Assembly: GCA_900314595.1 (NCBI GenBank)
Contig: OMVW01000001.1
Coordinates: 62,001-126,000, forward strand
Direction of reading: 5' to 3'
Origin: an uncultured Dialister sp.
GTDB lineage: Bacteria > Bacillota > Negativicutes > Veillonellales > Dialisteraceae
DNA: 64,000 nt
A program made the position numbers and the translations under genes. Shown in pieces: positions 27,117 through 35,447 of this stretch. Position 1 is the first letter of the stretch. Each line of letters begins with the position of its first letter. The notes under the pieces are model-generated. The model was not told where the DNA came from. It did no database searches and was given only the letters and a program-made list of their open reading frames with translations.

Positions 27117-27254
27117 TTGCAGAATTACAGATAAAGACAATTGATTCAATCAATTCATTTGACAGAAAGAATACCTGTATATCATAAACTTATAGATTGG
27201 AATCATGAAAAATAAAGATACCTGCCTTATCCGGTGGTACAAATGATTTAGATA

Positions 27255-27263
27255 TGCTATAAT
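27255..27263 (+). promoter_or_regulatory. Extended -10 promoter of the TrpX-like transporter genes
   Basis: TGCTATAAT (TGn plus a perfect -10) is 105 bp before the start at 27369, leaving room for a leader RNA of about 100 nt. Confidence 0.5.
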
Positions 27264-27280
27264 TATCGCAAGTTCACAGT

Positions 27281-27345
27281 GCAAAAAAGTCAATGGCGAT
27301 ATCCGTAGAGCTTTCCGTAGGTTGGATATCGGGGCTCTTTTGTGC
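27281..27345 (+). promoter_or_regulatory. Compact structured leader upstream of the ABC importer genes
   Basis: Three pairings are visible. CGATATCC (27297-27304) pairs with GGATATCG (27324-27331). AGAGC (27307-27311) pairs with GCTCT (27334-27338) just before a short T run. GCAAAAAAG (27281-27289) pairs with CTTTTGTGC (27337-27345) with one mismatch. The first two interleave, so they form either a pseudoknot or mutually exclusive states. TCCGTAG is directly repeated (27302-27308, 27314-27320). I do not recognise a known riboswitch class. Confidence 0.45.
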
Positions 27346-27368
27346 GTTTTAAAAGGAGGAACAGTAGA

Positions 27369-28361
27369 ATGGTAGGAAGTAAATGGAAGAAAGTCCTGGC
27401 CGTTGGTTTATGCGGCCTTTTAGCTGCGGGTATTTTTGCAGGCTGTGGCGGCTCGAAAGCGCCTACAGGCGGAAACAAGTTGAAAATTGGCGTGGTACAG
27501 ATTGTTCAGCATCCGGCATTGGACGATTCCAATAAAGGCTTTGTTGATGCTGTAAATAAGTCGGATATGAAGGATAAAGTAGATTTCGATCAGCAAAATG
27601 CCCAGGGGGATCAGTCCAATCTTCAGTCCATTGCGAACCGTTTCGTATCCGGTAATTATAACCTCATTTGCGCTATTTCCACACCGGCAGCACAGTCCAT
27701 GGCCAATGCCACTGACAAGATTCCGATTATCTGCACGGCTATCGCGGATTTTGAGACTGCAAAGCTTATGAAGTCTGAAAAAGCGCCTGATGGTAATGTA
27801 ACAGGCACCCAGGATCGTGGCCCGCTTGACAAGCAGGTGGCACTGATTAAGGAAATCCAGCCAAATGCCAAGAAAATCGGTATTATTTATAATTCCAGCG
27901 AAATCAATTCCGTCATCCAGGCAAAACGGTTGAGAGCTCAATGTGAGCCTCTTGGCATGGAAGTCATCGAATTGACCGTTAATTCTGTTAATGATGTACA
28001 ACAGGTTGCTGAAGGGTTCCTGGGTGGGAAAGTCGATGCTATTTTCGTGCCAACGGATAATATCATCGCTTCTTCCATTCCGACGCTCATGTCCGTAGCA
28101 AACAAGGAAAAGATTCCTGTTTATGGTGCAGAAGTAGGCCATGTAAAGAATGGAGTCCTGGCATCAGAATCCATCAGCTTCTATGATATCGGTTACAGAG
28201 CCGGTGAAATGGCTGTTGAAGTTCTGAAGGGAAATAAAACGATTAAAGATTTCCCTGTAGAAGGAGCAGGTAAATCGAAGCTCTATATCAATAAAGGTGA
28301 AGTGGAAACTTTGGGGATCAAGATTCCGCAGTCCGTCCTTGACAGGGCTGAAATGATTTGA
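27369..28361 (+). CDS. ABC transporter substrate-binding lipoprotein, TrpX-like (DUF534 family)
   Basis: 330 aa from ATG 27369 with AAAAGGAGGA upstream. A signal peptide ends in the lipobox IFAGC (about Cys27). The body is a two-lobed periplasmic-binding fold of the family annotated as putative tryptophan/tyrosine transport: KIGVVQIVQHPALDDSNKGF, NLICAISTPAAQSMANAT, KIGIIYNSSEINS and VDAIFVPTDNII. The Streptococcus homologue TrpX belongs to a tryptophan ABC importer. The permease and ATPase lie downstream; a strong terminator separates this gene from them. The true ligand is not readable. Confidence 0.85.
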   Translation: MVGSKWKKVLAVGLCGLLAAGIFAGCGGSKAPTGGNKLKIGVVQIVQHPALDDSNKGFVDAVNKSDMKDKVDFDQQNAQGDQSNLQSIANRFVSGNYNLICAISTPAAQSMANATDKIPIICTAIADFETAKLMKSEKAPDGNVTGTQDRGPLDKQVALIKEIQPNAKKIGIIYNSSEINSVIQAKRLRAQCEPLGMEVIELTVNSVNDVQQVAEGFLGGKVDAIFVPTDNIIASSIPTLMSVANKEKIPVYGAEVGHVKNGVLASESISFYDIGYRAGEMAVEVLKGNKTIKDFPVEGAGKSKLYINKGEVETLGIKIPQSVLDRAEMI

Positions 28362-28387
28362 ATATATTTGAAGTTATGGTTTAAGAG

Positions 28388-28424
28388 AAGAGTAACTTCC
28401 TTTCCATCCGGAAGTTACTCTTTC
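28388..28424 (+). terminator. Terminator between the two binding-protein genes
   Basis: AAGAGTAACTTCC and GGAAGTTACTCTT form a perfect 13-bp stem around a 9-nt loop, followed by a short T run. It probably makes the first binding protein the most abundant product, with some read-through to the rest. Confidence 0.8.
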
Positions 28425-28468
28425 TATATCAGTTGATCTTGCTTTGCAATGAAGGAAGGAATCCCGTC

Positions 28469-29509
28469 GTGGTCTCTAAACTGAAACAGCTGTGGTGTTT
28501 AATGCTCGTTTTTGCGGTTTGTAATATTGCCATTGCTGTACTTGTATATCAGTCTGAAAATGCGGAACCGGCTTTCGAAGAAGTACTTCCGATAGCAGCG
28601 AAAGATGTTTACTCTATCGGTATTCTCCAGTCTGCCGATTTGGCTGAGCAGGACAAGATGACTGATGGGGTTCTTGCGGCCCTTTCTGTAGAAGGGTATC
28701 GAAAAGGCGAACATGCCAGAATCGATATCGTGAGAGCCGGAGGCAACGAAAAGAAGCTGGAAGCAGGCGTAAAGAAATTTGTCCGTGATAAAAAGGATCT
28801 CATCATCGCTATCGGTACCGATTCTGCCAAAGCTGCTGCCAAAGTAACCAGATCCATTCCGGTAGTGGGTGTAGGCGTCATGAATTTCAAAAAGGATGAA
28901 GCCTTTGAAAATGCAGGAAATATGACAGGCATTACCGATAATCCGCCTGTTTTGACACAGATCAGGACGGCAGCCAGATGTTTCCCGATTAAGAATCTTG
29001 GCATTCTGTACAATCCGTCTGATGATGTTGTGGTGCTCCAGCTCAATATTCTTCGCGCTGTAGCGGAACGGAAGGGAATTCATCTGTATGAAATTTCCTA
29101 TGATCCATCAAAGCTGGCATCCCCACAGATTCATAAACTGGTAGGCCATGTAGATGCCGTGTATGTTCCGGAAGATCCGGACCTGCTTACCCACTTTGAT
29201 GAAATCGTGAAAATGATGACAGAAGCTTATATCCCAATTATTGGTGAACAGTCTGAAATGGTGCGCCGCGGCGCTGTTCTTTCCGTATCTCCCGGTTATT
29301 ACCGTATGGGTTTCAGCGGCGGGAAAATAGCAGCCCGTCTGCTTAAAGGAAACATCATTCCTGAAGAGATTCCTATCGTAAAACAAATAGATCCGGATAT
29401 AGTGATCAATATGAAACAGGCAAATAAACTGAATATCGGGCTCCCCGGAGATTTATGGCAGAGGGCAAGAAAGCTCTATCTTTATGACGGACAGCCCGCA
29501 AGACCCTGA
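28469..29509 (+). CDS. Second TrpX-like substrate-binding protein, membrane-anchored
   Basis: 346 aa from GTG 28469, about 8 bases after GAAGGAAGG; an upstream in-frame start lacks a ribosome binding site. It has the same fold family as the preceding lipoprotein: YSIGILQSADLAEQDKMTDG, LIIAIGTDSAKAAAKVT, NLGILYNPSDDVVV and VDAVYVPEDPDLLTHF. It lacks a lipobox; a single N-terminal hydrophobic segment (about 7-27) serves as signal or anchor. The two copies are clearly diverged, so they may bind different ligands or play different roles with the one permease. Confidence 0.8.
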   Translation: MVSKLKQLWCLMLVFAVCNIAIAVLVYQSENAEPAFEEVLPIAAKDVYSIGILQSADLAEQDKMTDGVLAALSVEGYRKGEHARIDIVRAGGNEKKLEAGVKKFVRDKKDLIIAIGTDSAKAAAKVTRSIPVVGVGVMNFKKDEAFENAGNMTGITDNPPVLTQIRTAARCFPIKNLGILYNPSDDVVVLQLNILRAVAERKGIHLYEISYDPSKLASPQIHKLVGHVDAVYVPEDPDLLTHFDEIVKMMTEAYIPIIGEQSEMVRRGAVLSVSPGYYRMGFSGGKIAARLLKGNIIPEEIPIVKQIDPDIVINMKQANKLNIGLPGDLWQRARKLYLYDGQPARP

Positions 29510-29544
29510 TGATTTCAGTATTATTTTTGAAGAGAGGAATTTAA

Positions 29545-30426
29545 ATGGTAGACTTGGCAATTTCTACGGTTGCGCAGGGGATTATGTGGTCCATACTGGC
29601 AATCGGTGTATTTCTTTCTTTCCGCGTACTTGATGTACCGGACATGACCTGTGAAGGTAGTTTCCCATTGGGCGGTGCTATTGCGGCAACTCTGATTGCC
29701 GGTGGTTATTCCCCCTGGATTGGTATCATTGCCGGTGCGGCAGGTGGTCTTATTGCAGGAGCGGTAACCGGTGTACTTTATACCAAGCTGAAGATACCGG
29801 CAATCCTGGCAGGGATTCTTTCCATGATCGCCCTGTATTCCATTAACCTTCATGTGATGGGAAAAGCCAATATTTCCCTGCTTCGAATCGATACGATTTT
29901 TACCGTGACGGCGCAGGCACTTCATGTAAGCCAGTCAATAGCGGCATTTATTGTTCCGACCGTTATTATGGCTGTCATTATCGCTTTTATTTACTGGTTT
30001 TTTGGTACGGAACTTGGCATGTGCGTTCGTGCTACCGGTTTTAATCCACAAATGGTTCGTGCCCAGGGTGTAAATACGGATACCATGATTATCATGGGAC
30101 TTTTTATTTCCAATGCATTGATTGGTCTCTGCGGCGCGGTAGTAGCTCAGAATAACGGGTTTGCTGATGTAGGCATGGGGATCGGTACTATCGTAATCGG
30201 CCTTGCCTCCGTTATTATTGGCGAAGTAGTTCTTGGGGCCGACAGCTTTTCTGCATCCCTGGCTGCTGTTGTCGTTGGTTCTATTATTTACCGCCTTGTC
30301 ATTGCTGTTGTTCTCTATCTCGGTATGCCGCCAAACGATCTGAAGTTATTTACCGCAATTCTTGTCATGCTCTGCCTGGCAGCACCAATGATCAAGGGGA
30401 AAGTCAATCTGGGGAAGGAAGGCTAA
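29545..30426 (+). CDS. ABC transporter permease, TrpY-like
   Basis: 293 aa, very hydrophobic, with eight or more membrane spans by eye. The opening ISTVAQGIMWSILAIGVFLS and VLDVPDMTCEGSFPLGGAIA match the permease partner of TrpX-type binding proteins (branched-chain amino acid permease superfamily). LGMCVRATGFNPQMVRAQGV is the cytoplasmic loop expected to contact the ATPase. It lies 36 bp after the second binding protein and 4 bp before the ATPase gene. Confidence 0.87.
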   Translation: MVDLAISTVAQGIMWSILAIGVFLSFRVLDVPDMTCEGSFPLGGAIAATLIAGGYSPWIGIIAGAAGGLIAGAVTGVLYTKLKIPAILAGILSMIALYSINLHVMGKANISLLRIDTIFTVTAQALHVSQSIAAFIVPTVIMAVIIAFIYWFFGTELGMCVRATGFNPQMVRAQGVNTDTMIIMGLFISNALIGLCGAVVAQNNGFADVGMGIGTIVIGLASVIIGEVVLGADSFSASLAAVVVGSIIYRLVIAVVLYLGMPPNDLKLFTAILVMLCLAAPMIKGKVNLGKEG

Positions 30427-30430
30427 GGCT

Positions 30431-31219
30431 ATGCTTAAAATCAATAACATCAGTAAAACCTTCTTCAAAGGCACGACGAATGAGAAAAAGGCTCTCAGCA
30501 ATGTATCTCTTAATTTGGAAGAAGGCGATTTCTGTACGGTCATCGGAAGTAATGGCGCAGGTAAAAGTACACTTCTGAATTCCGTAGCCGGTGTATTTCC
30601 TTTGGATTCCGGAACTATTGAAATCAATGGCCATGATGTAACAAAGGTAAAAGAATTCCAGCGGGCCAAATATATTGGACGCGTTTTTCAGGATCCCCTG
30701 AAAGGGACAGCTGCCGGTATGCAGGTGGAAGAAAATTTGATTATAGCTTCCCGCAGAGGTCAGAGCCGCCGACTTCGCTGGGCTTTTTCTGCCGGAGACC
30801 ATGAACGTTTCCATGATATGGTAGCAAGACTTGGACTCGGTCTGGAAGACCGTCTTGGGACAAGAATTGGACTTCTTTCCGGCGGCCAGAGACAGGCGCT
30901 AACCCTTCTTATGGCAACCCTTAAAAAGCCTGATATTCTCCTTTTGGATGAACCGACTGCGGCATTGGATCCAAAGACTGCATCTAAAGTGCTTGAAATT
31001 ACGGATACCATCGTTCATGAGCAGCATCTGACCACCCTTATGATTACTCATAACATGAAGGATGCCCTGAAATATGGCAATCGCCTGATTATGATGAATA
31101 GCGGTACTATTATTGCTGACTATACGCCGGAAGAAAAGAAGCAGCTCACCATTGATGACCTCCTCAGGAAATTCGAAGAAAACTCCGGAGCCATGAGCGA
31201 TCGTGTACTTCTCGGTTGA
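30431..31219 (+). CDS. ABC transporter ATP-binding protein, TrpZ-like
   Basis: 262 aa. Walker A GSNGAGKST is at residues 39-47, signature LLSGGQRQALTLL, Walker B ILLLDEPTAALD and the switch His in MITHNMKDALKYG. It powers the importer formed with the permease upstream. The gene begins 4 bp after the permease and ends at a strong terminator, closing the binding protein-permease-ATPase unit. Confidence 0.9.
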   Translation: MLKINNISKTFFKGTTNEKKALSNVSLNLEEGDFCTVIGSNGAGKSTLLNSVAGVFPLDSGTIEINGHDVTKVKEFQRAKYIGRVFQDPLKGTAAGMQVEENLIIASRRGQSRRLRWAFSAGDHERFHDMVARLGLGLEDRLGTRIGLLSGGQRQALTLLMATLKKPDILLLDEPTAALDPKTASKVLEITDTIVHEQHLTTLMITHNMKDALKYGNRLIMMNSGTIIADYTPEEKKQLTIDDLLRKFEENSGAMSDRVLLG

Positions 31220-31222
31220 TAG

Positions 31223-31264
31223 AAAAATCCTGTTTCCTGCCATATGCGGAGAACAGGATTTTTT
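31223..31264 (+). terminator. Intrinsic terminator of the TrpXYZ-like operon
   Basis: AAAAATCCTGTT pairs with AACAGGATTTTT around an imperfect inner loop; T run at the 3' side. Confidence 0.85.
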
Positions 31265-31291
31265 GAATGTAACAAAATTTTCATTTCATCC

Positions 31292-31320
31292 TTGCCAAAT
31301 AGCCGGGAGAACTGTATAAT
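31292..31320 (+). promoter_or_regulatory. Promoter of rpsO
   Basis: TTGCCA (31292-31297) and a perfect TATAAT (31315-31320) are separated by 17 bp. Confidence 0.8.
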
Positions 31321-31334
31321 AACATTCGTGTGAA

Positions 31335-31378
31335 CTGTATCTCAGTCCATCGCATCTCCGGCGAAGACCCTGATACAG
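31335..31378 (+). promoter_or_regulatory. Structured leader of rpsO (candidate S15 autoregulatory site)
   Basis: CTGTATC (31335-31341) pairs with GATACAG (31372-31378), enclosing an inner hairpin TCGC/GCGA (31350-31364). S15 represses its own mRNA in several bacteria through leader structures that differ between lineages; this stem lies just before the ribosome binding site and is a candidate for that role (inference). Confidence 0.45.
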
Positions 31379-31406
31379 CAATTTAATCTTTTACAGGAGG
31401 CTTATT

Positions 31407-31676
31407 ATGTTAACACCGGAAGTAAAAAAAGAAGTTATTGATCAGTTTGCTGTTCATGAAGGCGACACCGGATCTCCGGAAGTTCAGATTGCAATCCTTT
31501 CCAAGAGAATTGCTCTCCTCACTGAACATCTGAAATCCCACAAGAAAGACCATCATTCCCGCCGCGGACTGCTGAAAATGGTTGGCCAGCGCAGAAATAT
31601 GCTTGATTATCTCCGCCGCAAGGATATTGAACGTTACAGAGCACTGGGCGAAAAACTCGGTCTCCGTCTGAAATAA
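31407..31676 (+). CDS. rpsO: 30S ribosomal protein S15
   Basis: 89 aa, the standard length. Hallmarks: FAVHEGDTGSPEVQIAILSK, LTEHLKSHKKDHHSRRGL and RRNMLDYLRRKDIERYRAL. S15 binds 16S rRNA helices 20-22 early in 30S assembly. AGGAGG precedes the ATG. It precedes pnp, the conserved rpsO-pnp order, but a strong terminator and a new promoter separate the two. Confidence 0.97.
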   Translation: MLTPEVKKEVIDQFAVHEGDTGSPEVQIAILSKRIALLTEHLKSHKKDHHSRRGLLKMVGQRRNMLDYLRRKDIERYRALGEKLGLRLK

Positions 31677-31687
31677 GTTCTTTAACG

Positions 31688-31724
31688 ACAGCTATGGAAA
31701 CAAATGATTTCCATAGCTGTTTTT
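31688..31724 (+). terminator. Intrinsic terminator of rpsO
   Basis: ACAGCTATGGAAA and TTTCCATAGCTGT form a 13-bp perfect stem, followed by T residues. Confidence 0.88.
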
Positions 31725-31740
31725 ATATCCCAAATAGCTC

Positions 31741-31770
31741 TTGTGATTCATGGTGGAAATAATATATAAT
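31741..31770 (+). promoter_or_regulatory. Promoter of pnp
   Basis: TTGTGA (31741-31746) and a perfect TATAAT (31765-31770) with an 18 bp spacer, 48 bp before pnp. Confidence 0.6.
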
Positions 31771-31817
31771 ATAAAAATACGTGAAAAAGGAATTTATTTA
31801 TTACAGGAGGAATAGAA

Positions 31818-33908
31818 ATGTTTAAAACATTTCAAATGGATCTTGTCGGTCGTCCGCTGATTATTGAAACCGGTAAAATGGCCAAACAGGCTAATGGTGC
31901 TGTACTTGTCAGGTATGGGGATACAGTAGTTCTTGTGGCGACTACTGCCAGCAAGGAACCGCGGGAAGGTTCTGACTTTTTCCCGCTTACCGTTGATTAT
32001 GAAGAAAAGATGTATGCTGTGGGTAAAATGCCTGGCGGTTTCCTGCGTCGTGAAGGACGTCCTGGAAATTCTGCCATCCTGAATGCCCGTCTGATTGATC
32101 GTCCGATCCGTCCTCTTTTTGATAAAAGATGTCGTAACGATATTCATGTTGTAGCAACCGTTCTTTCTGTTGATTATGATAATGCTCCTGAACTTTGCGG
32201 TATGCTGGGGGCTTCTCTTTCTATTGCTATTTCTGATATTCCCTGGGACGGTCCGATTGCCGGCGTCCGCATCGGTCGTGTCAATGGTGAATTCGTAGTA
32301 AATCCGACTCAGGAACAGCTCGCTGAATCTTCCATGAATGTCACTGTTGCCGGTTCTGAAGAAGCTATTATGATGGTTGAAGGCGGAGCTAATGAAGCAC
32401 CGGAGGAAGAAGTTCTCGATGCCATCATGTTTGGTCATGAAGCTATCAAGGAAATCTGCCGCTTTGAAAAGAAGATTATTGCGGAAGTGGGCAAGCCAAA
32501 GCGTACTCTTGTATTCCCGGAAATCCCGAAGGAAATCGAAACAGCTGTCAAAGAATATGCCACTGAAGATTTGAAAAAGGTGATTTTTGATGCGCAGAAA
32601 CTCAGAAGAGATGGAAATATCGAAACAGTAAAGAAAGCAGCCATGGAGCACTTTGCCGAGATTTTCCCGGATCATGGTGCAGATGTGGCAGAATGCCTGG
32701 ATCATCTGACAAAACAGATCGTAAGAGACAGTATCTCCAATGAAGGAATTCGTCCGGATGGAAGAAAACTTACCGAAATCCGTCCGATTACCTGCGAAGT
32801 AGGTATTCTTCCCCGCGTGCATGGCAGCGCTCTCTTTACCCGCGGTGAGACTCAGGCTCTTTCTGTAACTACCCTGGCTCCCATGTCTGAAACTCAGATT
32901 ATTGATGACCTGACTCCTGAAACGGAAAAGAGATATATTCATCAGTACAATTTCCCATCTTACTGCGTAGGGGAAACAAAAGGTTCCCGTGGACCGGGTC
33001 GTCGAGAAATCGGTCATGGCGCTCTGGCTGAAAGAGCACTCCGCCCGGTTATTCCGACGGTGGAAGAATTCCCGTATGCTATCCGGGTAGTTTCTGAAAT
33101 TCTTGAATCCAATGGTTCTTCTTCCCAGGCTTCTGTCTGCGGCAGCACGATGTCCCTCATGAATGCAGGTGTTCCGATTAAGGCTCCGGTAGCAGGTATT
33201 GCTATGGGGCTTATCGAAAATGGTGGGAAGTTCAGCATTCTTTCTGATATTCAGGGTATGGAAGATGCACTGGGCGATATGGACTTCAAGGTAGCCGGGA
33301 CTGCCAAAGGTGTTACGGCCATTCAGATGGATATCAAAGTTCACGGCCTTTCCCGCGACATTCTTCTGGCTGCACTGAAACAGGCTCATGAAGGAAGACT
33401 TCACATTCTTGGCAAGATTGCGGAATGCATTGAAAAACCGGCAGAACATCTTTCTCCCTATGCTCCCAAAATTATCGCCATCACGATTCCTGTTGAAAAG
33501 ATTCGTGAAGTTATTGGTGCCGGCGGAAAGACTATCAACAAGATTCAGACCGAAACCGGTGCGAAACTGGATGTGGAAGAAGACGGTCATGTTTATATTT
33601 CCTGCACTGATGAGGCTGCAGCACTCAAGGCAAAGAAAATCGTGGAAGGCCTTACCCATGAAGTACAGGCAGGGGAAACCTACCTTGGTAAAGTTACACG
33701 CCTTATGAAATTTGGCGCTTTTGTTGAAATTCTCCCTGGCAAGGAAGGCCTTGTTCATGTATCCCAGCTCGCTCTCCAGCGCGTGGAAAAGCCGGAAGAC
33801 ATCGTTCATGAAGGTGATGAAATCATGGTTAAGGTGACTGAAATCGATGATAAAGGCCGCATCAACCTTTCCCGCAAAGCTCTTCTTCTGGAAAAGAAAA
33901 ACAAATGA
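31818..33908 (+). CDS. pnp: Polyribonucleotide nucleotidyltransferase (PNPase)
   Basis: 696 aa. Two RNase PH-type domains: the first with FFPLTVDYEEKMYAVGKMPG, the second with LFTRGETQALSVTTLAP and the phosphorolytic core SDIQGMEDALGDMDFKVAG. A KH domain (about 555-610, VIGAGGKTINKI) and an S1 domain (about 622-690) bind RNA at the C-terminus. PNPase is a trimeric 3'-5' phosphorolytic exonuclease in mRNA decay. AGGAGG precedes the start. The stop overlaps the dut start (ATGA). Confidence 0.97.
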   Translation: MFKTFQMDLVGRPLIIETGKMAKQANGAVLVRYGDTVVLVATTASKEPREGSDFFPLTVDYEEKMYAVGKMPGGFLRREGRPGNSAILNARLIDRPIRPLFDKRCRNDIHVVATVLSVDYDNAPELCGMLGASLSIAISDIPWDGPIAGVRIGRVNGEFVVNPTQEQLAESSMNVTVAGSEEAIMMVEGGANEAPEEEVLDAIMFGHEAIKEICRFEKKIIAEVGKPKRTLVFPEIPKEIETAVKEYATEDLKKVIFDAQKLRRDGNIETVKKAAMEHFAEIFPDHGADVAECLDHLTKQIVRDSISNEGIRPDGRKLTEIRPITCEVGILPRVHGSALFTRGETQALSVTTLAPMSETQIIDDLTPETEKRYIHQYNFPSYCVGETKGSRGPGRREIGHGALAERALRPVIPTVEEFPYAIRVVSEILESNGSSSQASVCGSTMSLMNAGVPIKAPVAGIAMGLIENGGKFSILSDIQGMEDALGDMDFKVAGTAKGVTAIQMDIKVHGLSRDILLAALKQAHEGRLHILGKIAECIEKPAEHLSPYAPKIIAITIPVEKIREVIGAGGKTINKIQTETGAKLDVEEDGHVYISCTDEAAALKAKKIVEGLTHEVQAGETYLGKVTRLMKFGAFVEILPGKEGLVHVSQLALQRVEKPEDIVHEGDEIMVKVTEIDDKGRINLSRKALLLEKKNK

Positions 33909-34351
33909 GAACAAGAGGATTTGAAGTTGTAAGTTCCTGGGAAGGGAAAGGCATCCACATTCCAGTGAGAAAAACTGCAGGCAGTGCAGGTTATGATCTG
34001 GAAATTGCCGCTGATGCAGATGTTCTGCCGGGAAGAGTTACCCTTCTTCCGACAGGTCTTAAAGCCTATATGGCGGAAGGCGAATATCTGGCCGTTCATA
34101 TCCGTTCCAGCATGGCTATCAAACATGGACTGGTTCTGATTAACAGTACTGGCATTATTGATGCCGATTATTACAATAATCCGGACAATGAAGGACATAT
34201 TATGGTAGCCGTCTATAATACTGGTTCTTCTGTATTTCATATTTCCAAAGGCGAAAGGGTGGCGCAGGCGATCTTTACCTGTTATCTCAAAGCTGATGAA
34301 GATTGTGCGGAAGGTGTCCGCACCGGTGGTGTGGGCAGTACGGGCAGCTGA
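33905..34351 (+). CDS. dut: dUTP diphosphatase
   Basis: 148 aa, the trimeric dUTPase length. The five motifs are present: AGYDLEIAAD (1), IRSSMAIKHG (2), INSTGIIDADYYNN (3, catalytic Asp), KGERVAQAIF (4) and a Gly-rich C-terminal GGVGSTGS (5, with Arg just before it). It hydrolyses dUTP to dUMP, keeping uracil out of DNA and feeding dTMP synthesis. Translation is coupled to pnp by the ATGA overlap. Confidence 0.93.
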   Translation: MRTRGFEVVSSWEGKGIHIPVRKTAGSAGYDLEIAADADVLPGRVTLLPTGLKAYMAEGEYLAVHIRSSMAIKHGLVLINSTGIIDADYYNNPDNEGHIMVAVYNTGSSVFHISKGERVAQAIFTCYLKADEDCAEGVRTGGVGSTGS

Positions 34352-34372
34352 AGTTCTTTTATGGTAAAAAAT

Positions 34373-34399
34373 AGCGGGGACAGAGTCTCCGCTGTTTTT
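34373..34399 (+). terminator. Probable terminator after dut
   Basis: AGCGG (34373-34377) and CCGCT (34389-34393) pair around an imperfect inner stem, followed by five T. It lies right before the nudix ribosome binding site, so read-through must feed the next gene. Confidence 0.55.
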
Positions 34400-34414
34400 A
34401 AAAGGGGCATATGT

Positions 34415-34948
34415 ATGAGCATTGAAAAAGAAAAACTTCTTCAAAGAAATGAAATTTACGATGGCCAGATTATCCATGTTTTTAAGGATCAGGTAGAACT
34501 GGCCGGCCGGAAAACAGTACGGGAAGTCATTCTTCACTGCGGCGCTGCGGCCATCATTCCGGTAACGGATGATGGAGAGGTTCTTTTTGTCAAACAGTAT
34601 CGTTATCCTGTAGAGGAAGCATTGTTGGAAATACCGGCTGGGAAAATGGATCCGGAAGAAACGCCTGATGAATGTGCTCTGAGGGAACTGGAAGAAGAAA
34701 CTGGTTATACGGGCAGACTGGAGAAGCTTGGGTATGTGTATACTACTCCTGGCTTTTGCAATGAAACGATTCATCTATACCTGGCTACGGAGCTTGTTCA
34801 TAAAAAGCAGCATCTTGATGAGGGAGAATTTTTGGATGTAATCCGTATTCCTTTAAAGAAAGTATGGGATATGGTGAGAAAAGGACAGATTTATGATGCA
34901 AAAACTCTTTCTGCCTTTGCCATGGCTCATGACAGGCTCGTTCTCTAA
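34415..34948 (+). CDS. NUDIX hydrolase, ADP-ribose pyrophosphatase type
   Basis: 177 aa from ATG 34415 with AAAAGGGG upstream; an earlier in-frame ATG (34361) lies in front of the terminator hairpin and is rejected. The Nudix box GKMDPEETPDECALRELEEE fits G-x5-E-x7-REUxEE. VLFVKQYRYPVEEALLEIPAG before it and YTTPGFCNETIHLYLA after it are typical of the NudF/ADP-ribose pyrophosphatase branch. It likely hydrolyses ADP-ribose to AMP and ribose 5-phosphate (family inference). Confidence 0.88.
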   Translation: MSIEKEKLLQRNEIYDGQIIHVFKDQVELAGRKTVREVILHCGAAAIIPVTDDGEVLFVKQYRYPVEEALLEIPAGKMDPEETPDECALRELEEETGYTGRLEKLGYVYTTPGFCNETIHLYLATELVHKKQHLDEGEFLDVIRIPLKKVWDMVRKGQIYDAKTLSAFAMAHDRLVL

Positions 34949-34973
34949 GAAAATATTTTTATCGTAATCAGTT

Positions 34974-35018
34974 AAAGAGCAGGAATCTCGAATGATTTGA
35001 GATTCCTGCTCTTTATTT
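34974..35018 (+). terminator. Intrinsic terminator after the nudix gene
   Basis: AAAGAGCAGGAATCTC pairs with GAGATTCCTGCTCTTT over 16 bp, followed by ATTT. Confidence 0.88.
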
Positions 35019-35295
35019 CGTATAATTCAGACTGAAGAGGATTATCCTTCAAAAATAGTTTATTGAATTATGGCATACACCTTTTTCATATTAAAAGCCC
35101 GGGTTATACGGAGAAGGAACTATTGAAACCGGTCTGTTCTATGAAAATTAAGGACCATCTATACTGTGGTCAGGATAAGATCTAAAAATTCAAAATTGAA
35201 CTAATGAAAGGTGACGCCTACATATTTTCAAATTTTTATAAAATCTTTTTATTGGTATTTGTTTATAGCCAGCTTTAAAATTTCAATGAAAATAG

Positions 35296-35306
35296 TATAA
35301 TATAAT
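35296..35306 (+). promoter_or_regulatory. Possible -10 region of the chelatase operon
   Basis: Two overlapping perfect TATAAT boxes lie about 142 bp before the cobN-like start; no clear -35 is present. If used, the leader is long and AT-rich. Confidence 0.4.
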
Positions 35307-35447
35307 AGATGTATTAATTAAAAATATAAGGCGTTTTCAATTTGTTATCCTGTTCATTTAATCCTTCGCATTTAATTACCAATTAGATAACTGAGAAAGA
35401 TACGGATTCATGAAGAGGATTTGTTATAAGTAAGAAAAGAGGCATTT

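Larger units (their letters stand above)
34949..35447 (+). other. 499-bp gap before the chelatase operon
   Basis: It opens with the strong nudix terminator. The remainder is AT-rich, with no convincing gene. I looked for a cobalamin riboswitch because cobN follows and did not find the B12-box elements. Short reading frames such as 35204-35278 (24 codons) lack a ribosome binding site. A promoter-like TATAATATAAT is at 35296-35306. Confidence 0.6.

Noticed and set aside
31794..33914. Long open frame (about 700 codons) on the strand opposite pnp
   Set aside because: It mirrors pnp almost exactly, has no ribosome binding site, and its composition is that of an antisense shadow. The pnp frame matches the PNPase family throughout.
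35204..35278. 24-codon frame as a precursor peptide for the radical SAM enzyme
   Set aside because: No ribosome binding site, hydrophobic AT-driven composition, and it lies upstream of the candidate promoter of the operon.
34949..35447. Cobalamin riboswitch before the CobN-like gene
   Set aside because: Expected from context, but the B12-box and the conserved core pattern were not found by eye.
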